Assembly: GCA_905182995.1 (NCBI GenBank) | Contig: CAJJDP010000149.1 | Location: forward strand, 124,001 to 188,000 | Length of the DNA: 64,000 nt | Source: Paramecium octaurelia | Taxonomy: Eukaryota > Ciliophora > Oligohymenophorea > Peniculida > Parameciidae | Direction of reading: 5' to 3' | Part shown: piece by piece, positions 1 through 11,158 of the stretch | Position numbering within the stretch: the first letter of the stretch is position 1 | Layout of the letters: the number at the start of each line of letters is the position of its first letter | Notes under the pieces: model-generated | The model's database searches: none | What the model saw: only the letters and a program-made list of their open reading frames with translations | Told to the model about the DNA's origin: nothing | Position numbers and translations under genes: made by a program

Positions 1-376
1 ATAATAAATGATGAAGACTTGTAGCAATATTTAAATGAAGTTAAATTTATTCCAAGCAAATAAATCATGAAAGTAGCAGTTTAAGAGCCTATTATTAAAT
101 CATAATAAATGATATCCAAAACATAAAGTTTAGTATTCTCTTTACCATTTGGATTTATTTCGAATAAAATAAAGAGTATTCCATATGGACAAGTATAATT
201 TCATTTAATATTATGATTAGTAAATTAAGGCTATGCTTAAGGTAGTATAGATTGTTGAGCAGTTAGAGGAGGCTATGGGAATAATTGATGAAAAACTCAA
301 TAATTATAAACTAATTTGTTACTTATTAATTAAATTTTATGAAACAACCCATCTTAAACAGAGGATCAAAACCTGA
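1..376 (+). CDS. 3' end of an unidentified gene (5' truncated by the window)
   Basis: Reading frame 1 is open from the first base if TAA/TAG are glutamine. A 28-nt GTATAA...TTAG intron (193-220) restores the frame, which then runs to a TGA at 374-376. The protein is glutamine-rich and hydrophilic and I do not recognise it. The last 38 nt overlap the ATG of the next gene at 339, and the composition becomes AT-rich after about 300, so the true 3' end may lie earlier through an unseen second intron (a GTAGTATAG...TTAG candidate sits at 242-266). The presence of a gene is fairly likely; its terminus is uncertain. Confidence 0.4.
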
Positions 377-812
377 AAAAAATCCGACTTCTTACAATAA
401 TGATGGTTTGGGAAGGGACACTTACATTTCATACAATAATGGTGGCAACTTTGGAACTGAATTCAGATTTCTTGCTGTCCATCAAAATAGAACAGGAATG
501 AATATGATGCCAAGTCCTGCCTCCAGAGCATATGAAGTACCTTAACGTTTATTCTATTAATGTGATGGAACTGGTAGGGATACTTATGTGTTGTATAAAT
601 GATTACCTGTATGTAGATTAAATGTGTAGGAGAAGTACTCTCCTATGCACAATTACAAGAGGATGCTTCGAAGCTCTGATCAATTCTTCTCAAGTCCAAA
701 ATACAGATATGAATTGCCACCCATTGCCAGAGAAAAATTCAAAAGAACCCAATAATCTCAGAGAAGTCTCATCAGTCGGTTATCCTAGCCAAAAATAAAA
801 CAAAGTTGTTGA
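339..812 (+). CDS. Small protein with two GRDTY repeats (149 aa)
   Basis: ATG at 339; one 24-nt intron (593-616, GTATAA...GTAG); TGA at 810-812; 149 residues. The visible signature is a duplicated motif, 'DGLGRDTYI' near residue 26 and 'DGTGRDTYV' near residue 81, each in a Gly/Asn/Tyr-rich context, followed by a basic Ser/Gln-rich tail. Short proteins with such repeats occur widely in ciliated protists and I suspect an axonemal or cortical role, but that is inference; I cannot name the family. The frame is supported because intron removal gives an uninterrupted frame that keeps both repeats intact. Confidence 0.75.
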
Positions 813-1427
813 ATTATAATTAATAGTATAACAATTGATTGAATATTCTCTTCTTAACACTCTGATATTTATAATATGTTATTCGAATTCTAGAGTGTGT
901 AATATAGATTTATCCTATTAATTTATCTAATATCTGTATGTCAAAGGAGTGATTTAATATATTGTTAATATATTGTTGAGATATTAAATGAAAGGGTGGA
1001 TGGATCCTCATGGAAAAGTTATGAGTGAATTAGGCCATTTAATTAGCTTATGAGTTTAACATCCTTCATAAAATTTAAAATTTAAAGCTATTCTCTTTGA
1101 AATTGAAATGATTTAAATTAATAATTTAATAACTTAATTGTTTGTGTACTGATTACTAATCGTTAAGTGCTGCTGCTAAGTTGTCGAATTAGATTTTTGT
1201 AAAATTTAAAACCTTTGATTAAGGTAATTTACTTATTTTATGAAATAAAAAATTTATCATTCACATATCTTTAGCTCATTTCAAGATATACTCATAGTCC
1301 TATTAATGCGGATAAATTAGGTTTACTTTATCTGCCAAACTTATATGGCAATGTCTAAGGAATCTATTGCTGAACAGAGTTTTAAGTTAATCACATTTGA
1401 TAAGAAATTTGATGTGAAAAAAGTAGA
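813..1427. other. Mostly non-coding spacer with a possible broken or unresolved exon near 1260-1370
   Basis: AT-rich sequence without a convincing complete gene. At 1275-1370 one forward frame gives a protein-like stretch ('HSPINADKLGLLYLPNLYG') that ends at TGA, and another frame is open from 1345 (MAMSKESIAEQ...) across the start of the next gene. No set of 20-35-nt introns that I could find joins these into one model. It may be a decayed gene or an alternative 5' exon of the gene at 1428. Confidence 0.4.
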
Positions 1428-1847
1428 ATGGAAGAAAGTGACGCTCTAGAAATTGAGAAATTTTATTGTATTTTAATATGATCTATCTCAGTTACAGCGA
1501 CCTGGGTCTTATTCATAGTTGGGCTCTCTTATGAAGATACGAAATCAACTTTGAAATTTCTTAGTATTATTTTCACTGTTTTACCATCACTTTAATAGAT
1601 TATTGTAGTTATCATTAGCATCACAAAATCGTCTAAATAGATAGACTTTGATTAGGAGTTTACCAAAAAATCGGAAGAGATCTTTGAGGTTCAAAACAAA
1701 AATACATAAAATAGGGGTTTTAATGGTCAATTGAAGACGAAGGCTGTGGCTTTAGTTGAAAAAAATGTGAATATTAAATTAATAATTTATATAACAAATT
1801 ATGCAATAAATAAAAAGGAATATTCAATTAAATTAATAATATACTGA
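1428..1847 (+). CDS. Small putative membrane protein (131 aa)
   Basis: ATG at 1428, a 24-nt intron (1468-1491, GTATTT...TCAG), and an open frame to TGA at 1845-1847. After splicing the protein has two hydrophobic segments, around 'ATWVLFIVGL' (residue 18) and 'LKFLSIIFTVLP...IIVVIISI' (residues 33-55), then a charged Lys/Gln tail, so a two-helix membrane topology is plausible. The last ~47 nt overlap the ATG of the CFAP141-like gene at 1801, so the real stop could be earlier through an unseen intron. An overlapping frame from 1345 is also open here, which lowers confidence in the start. Function unknown. Confidence 0.45.
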
Positions 1848-2128
1848 GGCTGAAAGGTATGATCAGAACTTGAAATCAATCAGCAGAAATACATGGTGGC
1901 ATGAATCAAAATCTAAATATGATAAAGTCAATGAATTAAAATTCATGAATAAAGTGTAACGTGCAATCTGTTAATATGTGTAGCTATTCTAAAGAAGTCG
2001 AAAATGCTTATTAAGAATTGAAGAAAAGGAGAAATTGTATGCTCAAAGATCTTTATGAAAAAGAAGCACGTGAATGGGAATAAGAACTCAGAGCCAAAGG
2101 ATTAGCTATTTACAAAAACAAATTATGA
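1801..2128 (+). CDS. CFAP141: CFAP141-like axonemal protein (99 aa)
   Basis: ATG at 1801, one 28-nt intron (1956-1983, GTAACG...GTAG), TGA at 2126-2128; 99 residues. The C-terminal third ('LYEKEAREWEQELRAKGLAI') matches what I know of CFAP141/C1orf189 (a [FY]EKE...EL...G.A pattern ending in a short basic tail), and the total length matches the ~100 aa of the family. CFAP141 is a microtubule-associated protein of axonemal doublets, fitting a densely ciliated cell. A Trp-Trp-His motif lies near residue 36. The intron falls after the third of four helical blocks; only this splice restores the family motif. Identification is from memory of the family, not from a search. Confidence 0.7.
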
Positions 2129-2450
2129 ATTAGCAAATAATATCATTTATCATAAAGAAATACATTCCAATGTTGCATCTTATTAATTTCCTCATTTTAA
2201 AATCCATTTTAATTTCAAATTTAGACAGCATATTATCTACACTGCTTTTATAATCATTTGTTGTTTCTGTCCTTAAATCTTTAAAAAAGGGAGAAGTTAA
2301 CAAACCTAAAATATTCTTAAAACTAAAACCGGACTTAATGTTAGTTGTTAAGAAATAAGAACTTTGCAAAATAATATCGAAATTTAAAAATTCGAGAATT
2401 TATTTCAATTCTTGGAAAATAAATATGCTATAGTAATTAAATCTCTTTTT
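2088..2450 (-). CDS. Possible small gene, convergent with the CFAP141-like gene; start unclear
   Basis: On the minus strand a frame open from about 2450 to a TGA at 2088-2090 encodes a protein-like segment rich in Phe/Leu/Lys, including 'FFKDLRTETTNDYKSS' and 'MLSKFEIKMDFKMRKLIR'. No ATG occurs near its upstream end; the first in-frame ATGs lie well inside. A first exon behind a short intron is possible (a GTTTAA...TATAG candidate ends near 2425), but I could not fix it. The 3' end would overlap the last 41 nt of the convergent gene. Treat it as a hypothesis. Confidence 0.3.
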
Positions 2451-2538
2451 TTAAACTGAGATTTTAATGGATATTATAAATGATAATTAATTATCAAGTA
2501 GCTAAAAATTAAATTTTATTTAAATCCTGAGATAATAA

Positions 2539-2889
2539 ATGAAGAAAAATATAAAAAATTCTCGAACCTATTAAAAGATATCGGATGAATAGAAAAAAAA
2601 ACTCTTGAAATTAGTTTGCCTTCTAGGTTTTAAAATAAAAGCCGTATTTTTATATAATAATTCTGTTTAGGCAGCAAAAAAATTAAAGCTTAAATATGCA
2701 GCAGCCAAAACTTACATAATTTACTATAGGAACAATGTTATGAGGTCTAAAATTTAAATCAACTCCAAATTAGAATGTTAGATTGCACCACTTTCATCAA
2801 AAAAGTGCAAATTAAACATTGTATCGAAACTAGGAGGAGATGTAGTTGGACAACTCCAATTTGAATATCCCACCATGAATTAAGAATGA
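2539..2889 (+). CDS. HTH mini-protein, family member 1 (107 aa)
   Basis: ATG at 2539, a 27-nt intron (2644-2670), TGA at 2887-2889; 107 residues. This is the first of five related genes in the window. They share a helical block ending 'GFKIK', an intron directly before an Ala-Ala dipeptide, and the block 'AAKKLKLKYAAAKTYIIYYR', which has the spacing of a DNA-binding helix-turn-helix (AA..L.I.Y..AK.II..YR). After it come a Cys-containing segment and a terminal beta-like stretch with a Gly-Gly ('SKLGGDVVGQLQFEY'). DNA binding is inferred from the pattern only. Small size and no other domain suggest a compact regulator or a domesticated transposase DNA-binding module. Confidence 0.8.
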
Positions 2890-4296
2890 TTTTATTTCTA
2901 AGTTATTATATGAATAACTTCTAATATTAACCAACCAACTCTGGAATTTACATAACATTTTTCAAAAAAATGAGTTTAATTTTAATAGGTTGTCCATTTC
3001 TGAATTTTATTAATGATAACTCGCACACTTTCTTCCCCATTTAACTTAGCCAAGCAAATGAATATTAACTTCAATTTATATCAATTCAGAAAATTCCTTA
3101 TATTTGCATTATAACCAATTTTTTTAACTCTTTAGTGTCTTCACAAAGAAATAGTGCAAAACTAATTAATTTGTACAAAATAGGACACTAATTTTTAAGG
3201 CATCTAAAAGAAATATTTTATTGATGATTCTAAACAGTAATAATTTCTATTATTTTACAATTGTTTCACTTCCAAAGAGAAAACCATATATTAAGATACA
3301 ATTTAATAAACATAAGATAGGGCTTATTTAAAAGAATGTTAGAAAAAGAAATCAATATTAATCATCTCAATTATTCATTTATATATGAATATTAATTAAT
3401 CATTATTAAATGTTACAAATAAAAGTTTATAAAATAAAAAAACTTATAATTTAAAAGAAATTTCTCATTCATTTTTTGTTTCTTTCAAATCGAAATTTCA
3501 CCCAACTTGGTTAATTAGATGTAAAACAGTTTGTATTAACTATTACAATTCCAAAAACATTATTCTTAATAAAAATTAATTATTAATAAAACCCATTAAT
3601 AATACAAACTTCGCTTAAATTTAATAGAAATAAATTGTTAAAATAAAGCTAATCTATTGATAATAGTTCATAAAAATTAGCTGGATGTTTATTAATTGAT
3701 TTGAAGTTCAGATTATTAATGATTAATTCGAAAATTTTCTGAATATTTGAAGCTGATAAATTTGAATTTATTAAGAGAATCTTATATAAAATAGAAATAA
3801 GAACATTATAATGAAAGAAGAAAGAAGAATTTCATAAATTTTTGATATCATTAGGTATTCATGACATCAATTCATCTTATTAATCATTCTATGTATAATT
3901 TTAAAAGAAATCAACTAAAATCTTTAAAGTTCACATTATTGTTCAAGTTTTTGTTTAGTTTAGATATTCATTATTAAAAAATCAGAATATAAGAGTTTAC
4001 ATATTTTTTCAGAGTTTATTTATAAAATTAATTTTTATATATATAAAATTACTGAAAATAATTAAAAACTTATATCATAAATAAATTATAGTTTGTATGT
4101 TTAGATCATGACAATTTTATATATAGCCTTCAATTTGGTAATTTTTAATAGATTCTAAAAATAGAATGGCAATATCATAAGCAACTTTGGTTTAATTGTC
4201 CGGAATCAATGTTCTTTAGAAGATTCAATTCTTCTATTTTAAGTATAACCTGACAATTTAAAATATTGAAATATCTAAAGAGTGATTTAATATTTA
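2890..4296. other. AT-rich spacer between HTH genes 1 and 2
   Basis: About 1.4 kb of very AT-rich sequence with no frame that looks coding even with TAA/TAG as glutamine. From 3357 onward it belongs to the first arm of the duplication around the N at 4671. Confidence 0.6.
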
Positions 4297-5985
4297 ATGA
4301 AATAATAATTTATTGCTTGCAGACCCTATGAAAAAGTGCCTTCCTTTTTGAGAAATTCTCTCATACAATTAGTATTTATAAAGGGTTTTAAAATAAAACA
4401 TGTAATATATTCATTCAAAAATCTTTAAGGCAGCCAAAAGACTCAATATTAAGTACCCAGCAGCCAAATCAATCATTATTTATCACAGAAAAAATATCAT
4501 CAAATAGAAAGTCAACATTACATAATAAAATGAATGCCAAATCGTCCCCATACTTAAGTATAAAAGCTCGATAACAATAATATCAAGTGTGGGAGGAAGC
4601 CAAGTCACTTCTAAAGTATTGTTTTAGTATGAAATTCGAAATGATTCCTAATATATGATAACATCAATACNATTAATCATCTCAATTATTCATTTATATA
4701 TGAATATTAATTAATCATTATTAAATGTTACAAATAAAAGTTTATAAAATAAAAAAACTTATAATTTAAAAGAAATTTCTCATTCATTTTTTGTTTCTTT
4801 CAAATCGAAATTTCACCCAACTTGGTTAATTAGATGTAAAACAGTTTGTATTAACTATTACAATTCCAAAAACATTATTCTTAATAAAAATTAATTATTA
4901 ATAAAACCCATTAATAATACAAACTTCGCTTAAATTTAATAGAAATAAATTGTTAAAATAAAGCTAATCTATTGATAATAGTTCATAAAAATTAGCTGGA
5001 TGTTTATTAATTGATTTGAAGTTCAGATTATTAATGATTAATTCGAAAATTTTCTGAATATTTGAAGCTGATAAATTTGAATTTATTAAGAGAATCTTAT
5101 ATAAAATAGAAATAAGAACATTATAATGAAAGAAGAAAGAAGAATTTCATAAATTTTTGATATCATTAGGTATTCATGACATCAATTCATCTTATTAATC
5201 ATTCTATGTATAATTTTAAAAGAAATCAACTAAAATCTTTAAAGTTCACATTATTGTTCAAGTTTTTGTTTAGTTTAGATATTCATTATTAAAAAATCAG
5301 AATATAAGAGTTTACATATTTTTTCAGAGTTTATTTATAAAATTAATTTTTATATATATAAAATTACTGAAAATAATTAAAAACTTATATCATAAATAAA
5401 TTATAGTTTGTATGTTTAGATCATGACAATTTTATATATAGCCTTCAATTTGGTAATTTTTAATAGATTCTAAAAATAGAATGGCAATATCATAAGCAAC
5501 TTTGGTTTAATTGTCCGGAATCAATGTTCTTTAGAAGATTCAATTCTTCTATTTTAAGTATAACCTGACAATTTAAAATATTGAAATATCTAAAGAGTGA
5601 TTTAATATTTAATGAAATAATAATTTATTGCTTGCAGACCCTATGAAAAAGTGCCTTCCTTTTTGAGAAATTCTCTCATACAATTAGTATTTATAAAGGG
5701 TTTTAAAATAAAACATGTAATATATTCATTCAAAAATCTTTAAGGCAGCCAAAAGACTCAATATTAAGTACCCAGCAGCCAAATCAATCATTATTTATCA
5801 CAGAAAAAATATCATCAAATAGAAAGTCAACATTACATAATAAAATGAATGCCAAATCGTCCCCATACTTAAGTATAAAAGCTCGATAACAATAATATCA
5901 AGTGTGGGAGGAAGCCAAGTCACTTCTAAAGTATTGTTTTAGTATGAAATTCGAAATGATTCCTAATATATGATAACATCAATAC
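3357..5985. repeat. Direct duplication around N4671 (3357-4670 = 4672-5985), likely assembly artefact
   Basis: Sequence 3357-4670 (1,314 bp) reappears at 4672-5985, offset 1,315, on either side of a single N. I saw no differences when reading the copies side by side. The same arrangement occurs at all four other Ns in the window, which points to unmerged overlapping contig ends rather than a biological tandem repeat. The first copy of HTH gene 2 (ATG at 4297) is cut by the N five codons before its stop. Confidence 0.9.
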
Positions 5986-5993
5986 CTTAATGA
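5612..5993 (+). CDS. HTH mini-protein, family member 2 (117 aa); truncated duplicate at 4297-4670
   Basis: ATG at 5612 (equivalent ATG at 4297 in the first assembly copy), a 28-nt intron starting GTAATATA and ending TTTAAG (4402-4429 in copy 1, 5717-5744 in copy 2), TGA at 5991-5993. The spliced protein has the family block 'GFKIKH|AAKRLNIKYPAAKSIIIYHR' (bar marks the intron), then 'NECQIVP' and a Gly-Gly beta-like tail. The intron ends AAG rather than the usual TAG, but the family alignment requires this splice. The copy ending at N4671 lacks the last five codons. Probably one genomic gene, shown twice by assembly. Confidence 0.8.
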
Positions 5994-6819
5994 ATTTATT
6001 AACTTTATTGATTATGTTGTAGTCTCTCGATTTTAATAATCAATTCAAGTGTGATTTTTATCCCATGTGTTTCCTTTTGTAAATTGCTTATCTGGGTAAA
6101 TTTTAAATATGGAAATTACATTCCATTTAAATTTTTAGAAAACAAATCACTTTATGAATTAAGAATAATTTGATAATAATAAAGAATTAATAGGAGTAAT
6201 TGACTTTAATTAAGAATACTTGTAAATACCTGTAAAGAGGTCATTTTGGACACATTTTCCCTTTTGACTTTAATTGATTGAAAAATCATAACAGTTGTAT
6301 TATAGAGTACAAATCTTTAATGAATAATGGAAATAATAATAAATCACTTTGGAAGACTTTTACAAAAATAATTCGAGAGAAAAAATAATGGTAATAGTAA
6401 ATTTCTGCAGTAACACATTTTGAACAGATCTAGAATGATTAAACTCTTTGAAATATTAGAAATCATCTTTTAGCCAAAATTAAATTAGATAAGAAAATAT
6501 ATTGATTTTTATATACTTCTCAATAAAATATAATTAAAATCATTTATTGAGTTTATGTTCAAAATATTATTATTAAATCAATTACTGTTAATTTGATACT
6601 GAATGACAGTTGTAAACTTATTGGGTTTGAAGGCTTAAAGGTAGTTGTAATATGGATAATAAAGGAACTTAAATTCAAAGATGTAAGGATATTCATGCTT
6701 TTAAAGGATAAAATATTATTATTATTAAATAAAGAAGAAATCTTATTAAATCTTTAGATTATCTTTAATCAAATTCAATAAATATCAAAGATAAGAAAAT
6801 CACATATAAAATAATGGTG
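5994..6819. other. AT-rich spacer
   Basis: About 0.8 kb, rich in A/T runs, between HTH gene 2 and the 3' end of the first giant TPR-like gene. I see no coding frame, RNA gene or repeat in it. Confidence 0.6.
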
Positions 6820-9800
6820 TCATCTCTTTGAGGTTTTAGTTGTGGTTTCAAAGGGGTTTAATTTATGAGGCTGTTTCTTTTTACTCTTATTTAAGGTTGC
6901 TGCTGTGACTTCAGTTACATTTCTTTTATGTTTTGATTCCTTTATTTCTTTAATTTCTAATATTTCCTTTTTTTCTATTTATAGATCTTAGGACTATTGC
7001 TTTTCATGATGGTGAGATTTTTTTCTTTAAGTATTTCGAGATAAGGCAATCTCCTCATAACTTCTTAAATCAAATACTAATTTGTGGTTACTTTACTCCT
7101 CCGCTTAGTCAGGCTATTGAGGAACTTCAGTCTTATTTTCATTCTCATGCAATTTGATGATATCATTCTCCTTTTCTGTATTTTTAATTTTAACTTAGGA
7201 TTACACACCAAATAAGCATTCTTACTTCTTGTCGAAATATTTCAAGAAAATAGGCTTTGGTTATCCAGTTAATCTTTTTAGAACTTAAGTTCCGATTTCT
7301 TTTAGTTGTTATTAATTGTCAAATGAATTAAATAACTTTTTTCTGATTGTATAAAAATATTAGATTAAATCCATAATTTATTGAATTTGAAACAATAGAT
7401 TTACTTTGTTTCTATTCTTCAGCCTTTCAAATTTGGCTTAATTGACAGTATGATCAGTGGGAGCAGCTACTTGCCAATTAAATATTTAATAAATTTCTTA
7501 AATAAAATCATCTATTTAAGATTGGGTTTCACTAAATTTTTTAAGATCCTTTGTCATTGCAAATAAACTTATCAAAATAATAAGCGATCTCAATTTGAAG
7601 ATTTGTTTATATGGGAATTGCAAATACCTATCATGAATTTCAATCAGTCTCTAAACGTTCTAGATTTGATCTTTTGCTTAAGTAGACTCTATTGTAATTA
7701 AGGCTAATTTATCCTTCAAATAGGCATACAGTTCATCCTTTTTGATTTTGGATGCTAGTTTTAATAACTCTTCGATTTGATGGATGGCTTTGTCATTCTC
7801 ACCAATTCTAATCAACCCTTGCACTTACAAGAGGTATTTACTATACTTTTTGAAGAGAACAGAGGCATGATACTTGATTGGTTAACAAAAGAACTGATTT
7901 TAAAATGCTGAACCTAATACTTCATGTAGACTCTAAAATTGATTCAAATCCATTTGACCTCTTAATTATTGCTTGCTTTTGATTTTAAGAAAGGCCTTCT
8001 TAACCTATTCAATAAGAACCATCTTTTTAGCTTAGTAATGTGATTAAATGATAAAATTGTTAAGTTTAGCATTAGATAAAGTTCTATTTGACCTTTCTAT
8101 AAATCTCAAGGCACTTAAGTAAGATCCGCAAAATTGAAATATACATCCAATAATAAATTACAATTTGGCTATGCATTTCCTTTTGAATTATTTACCCAAT
8201 TTGTATTGTTTACTCATTTCTGATGAATATTTAATTGCAATTTTCATGACAGAACCAACATCATCTTGTAACACATAAATGTTGAGTTGATACAAAACCA
8301 AAGAAATAACTTCATCAGCAAAAATGCCATAAGATCTCATCATTAGTTTCTATGCTCTTCTCAAACTTTTCAAAGCATTTTCTTAATCCTGAGAGTCGAA
8401 GTAACTCATTCCAAGTAGAAATTCCACTTTGGCCAAATTACTAGTAGATAGATTTTCAAACTTTCTTTCTTTCAATTATACTGTTACATCCTATTAAATA
8501 TCAGTCTCCTTTTTCAACTTTGTTAATTGGTTATTCTCCTCTATTGGAGTTGTTTATATGATGTATTCTGGGAAGTATTAATTATAAATGGCTAGACTCA
8601 TCTCTAGGTTAAGCATTGCAGAAATAGGTTGAGAACTCAATCTAGCAATTTCTCCGCTGATCATCAATGAATATCCATACAATAGAGAAGCAGTGGTAAA
8701 ATTCTTCAGTTAAAAACCGACTATTTTTTAAACTTTTGTAATGGCTTCAAAATAATGATTGGAATTCAAATATGATTGAGCATACATAGTTTACACCATC
8801 ACATACTTCTTTTGCTCAATCAATCCTTTTGGGGCATTTTTACCTCTAAATCTGTTGTTTACCTTCAATTTTAATTCTAATTACTTTGTCATGCACCTTT
8901 ACAACTAATTTAAGATTACTAAGGGTTTCCTCTGTGAAATGGATAATATTTGAAATAACATTGAAATATGAAAGTTATCGTAACTATCTTCATTGATACT
9001 ATTCATGATAAGGATGGCTTCTTCCATAAGTTGTGATAACTATTGAGATTTGACTTCCCAGGAATCGTCTTTCATCATCTTGATTCTACTAAAAGCATTC
9101 AAAACAACAATCTAAGTTTATTGCAATTTGTTTAGACTCTAAACATTTAATTTTTTATTTAATTCATCAAAGTAAAATTCATTGTGATAAAAGAGTGATT
9201 GATACAGAATATCTTTATAGATAGATTCTGCTTCACTCAATTGCTCCTTATTTTTTGCAACATTCTGGTATAGTTTTTAAAAATCGATATCAAAGGATTA
9301 CAAATAATTTTCATTAGTGTTTTCTTCATTAGATATATCAGATTGACTTAAATTGATCTCCTCTAAATTGATAACATCAGCTTGTTCATTTTTCTTGGGA
9401 CTCTCAGCTTGTTTATTTTTATCATCATCTTGGAATTCTAATTTGAATTCATAACTAGATATTTGTTTTGACAAAGATTCGATTATGGATTGAAGATTTT
9501 GCAAAATTTTTTCTGTTGAATCTATTTTTGTTGTATAGAGAACCATTTTCACAAATTCAAATAAATACTGATCCGAATTATGACTAAACCGCTCCTCTGC
9601 CATGTGAAGGTAACTATCATTTTATTCCTAAGTATCATTCCCTCCATCTATCACCTTTAAGAACTTTTTTCTCAATGCTTATATGGATCTTAAAGGGGTC
9701 TACTCAATTTTCTTGAAGTAAATAATCAAATCACAAACGGCGAATAAATCTCTTTTCAACGCCTTTCTAAAAGCTGTAAACTTTTTCTCTTCGACACTCT

Positions 9801-10974
9801 TCAATAACATCTCCTGATTGTTGTGGAAGGGAATCATACTCTTTAACCTTCCAAAGGATTCCAATTTAAACACTTTACTCTTTGCACAATAAAAGATAGT
9901 AGAAAGTGTAAAATTAAGTCGAAAAATATATCTTGAATAGCAATTATGTATTATCTGAAGTAAATTTAGAGCTAGTTTTCGATGTAAATGAGGTGATAGT
10001 TCTTTATTATCCTTAGTCAGAGCTGTTTGCAAATCCTTCAATGAATAATCTAATCTATCATAGAATAATGCAATTCGATAGATATTTGGAGCATCAAACT
10101 AAGGAGGTCTATCGAAGAGAAAGGTAGTATTGTGTATGAAAACTAGGTAATGGTTGAGTTCTGGAAATTGTTGTTGTACTAGAGTATGGAATAAGAGACA
10201 TTAGAATCTTTCTTATTCTTCAATGTCCACAATCGTTATGACTTCCAGCATTTCTTACTGTCTAGAATCAATGAATTCCTATTTATTCTTAACTGGAGAG
10301 GGAGATTCCTTCTCTGCAAAAATAGTCTATTTCCTACGGACTCTCTTTTCTGCCTACCTAATTCTTACTAACCTTTCCACTGGTAAGAGTTTTTCAAATG
10401 CATTAAAATTGTTAACGCTTTCTTTATCTGCATTAAAATAATTGTCATTGGAGAAGAAGGTAGAGAACCTTGAGTACTGGTTTGCATCACTGAATTTTTC
10501 GGGTAAAATATCGAAATAATGAAAGTCGCTGGAAGTAATGAGGACCCCATTCATTTTTACTTCTCCAATATAATCCTTGTAATCCACTCTCATCATTAAG
10601 GAGTAGTAATGACTGACCTGATTCTTAACCAATTCTACAATTATTGCCTTCAAATGCAAGACATGTTCATATTTCTTGTAATAATTTATATCGTCTTTTG
10701 TAGGTTTAGACTTGGTCTTCTTTGCAGGTTTTTCTGTTTATTTTTCTTCTTCCTAAATTATGTCAGTCATTCCATCATCTTGTTTCTCTTGATTAGTGTA
10801 CATAGTGGTTTAAACTGCATGAATTGATCGCTTAGTTGAGTAGTCTTTGTTTCCTTAATTGAACTGGATTTCTTCCTCCTCCTCTTTAAGTTTCTGTTAT
10901 TCGATGATAGTTTTTTATATCTGTTACTGTATTCCAGCTTCTCTGTCAGCCTTTTTTGCAAAGCAGGCTCCCAT
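6820..10974 (-). CDS. Large TPR-like protein A (1,384 aa), tandem paralogue of B
   Basis: ATG at 10974 (minus), TGA at 6820-6822; 4,155 nt, exactly 1,385 codons, with the frame consistent at every point sampled, so no intron is needed. The N-terminus starts MGAC and is followed by a Lys/Glu/Gln-rich segment. Next comes a beta-rich domain ('ITSSDFHYFDILPEKF', about residues 140-210) shared with gene B, then long helical repeats. 'FLLGMSYFDSQDQENALKSL' near residue 860 has the TPR helix pattern (hydrophobic-G...A[L]). The C-terminus is basic and low-complexity. It lies 184 bp downstream of B on the same strand. Length and TPR content resemble ciliary scaffold proteins, but I cannot assign a named family. 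Confidence 0.8.
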
Positions 10975-11158
10975 GGTTACGGTTTTTAAATTTATTTATA
11001 TATTGAATTTTAAATAATATGACCTTTTATAAAGACTTTTTATAAATCTTCCAAATCAATTCATATTCTAACTGAAAATCCTCTTTGATCATTTGATTTA
11101 CATTCTGGACAATCGATTCATGACATTATTAAGGAAATATATATTATAAAATATTAGT

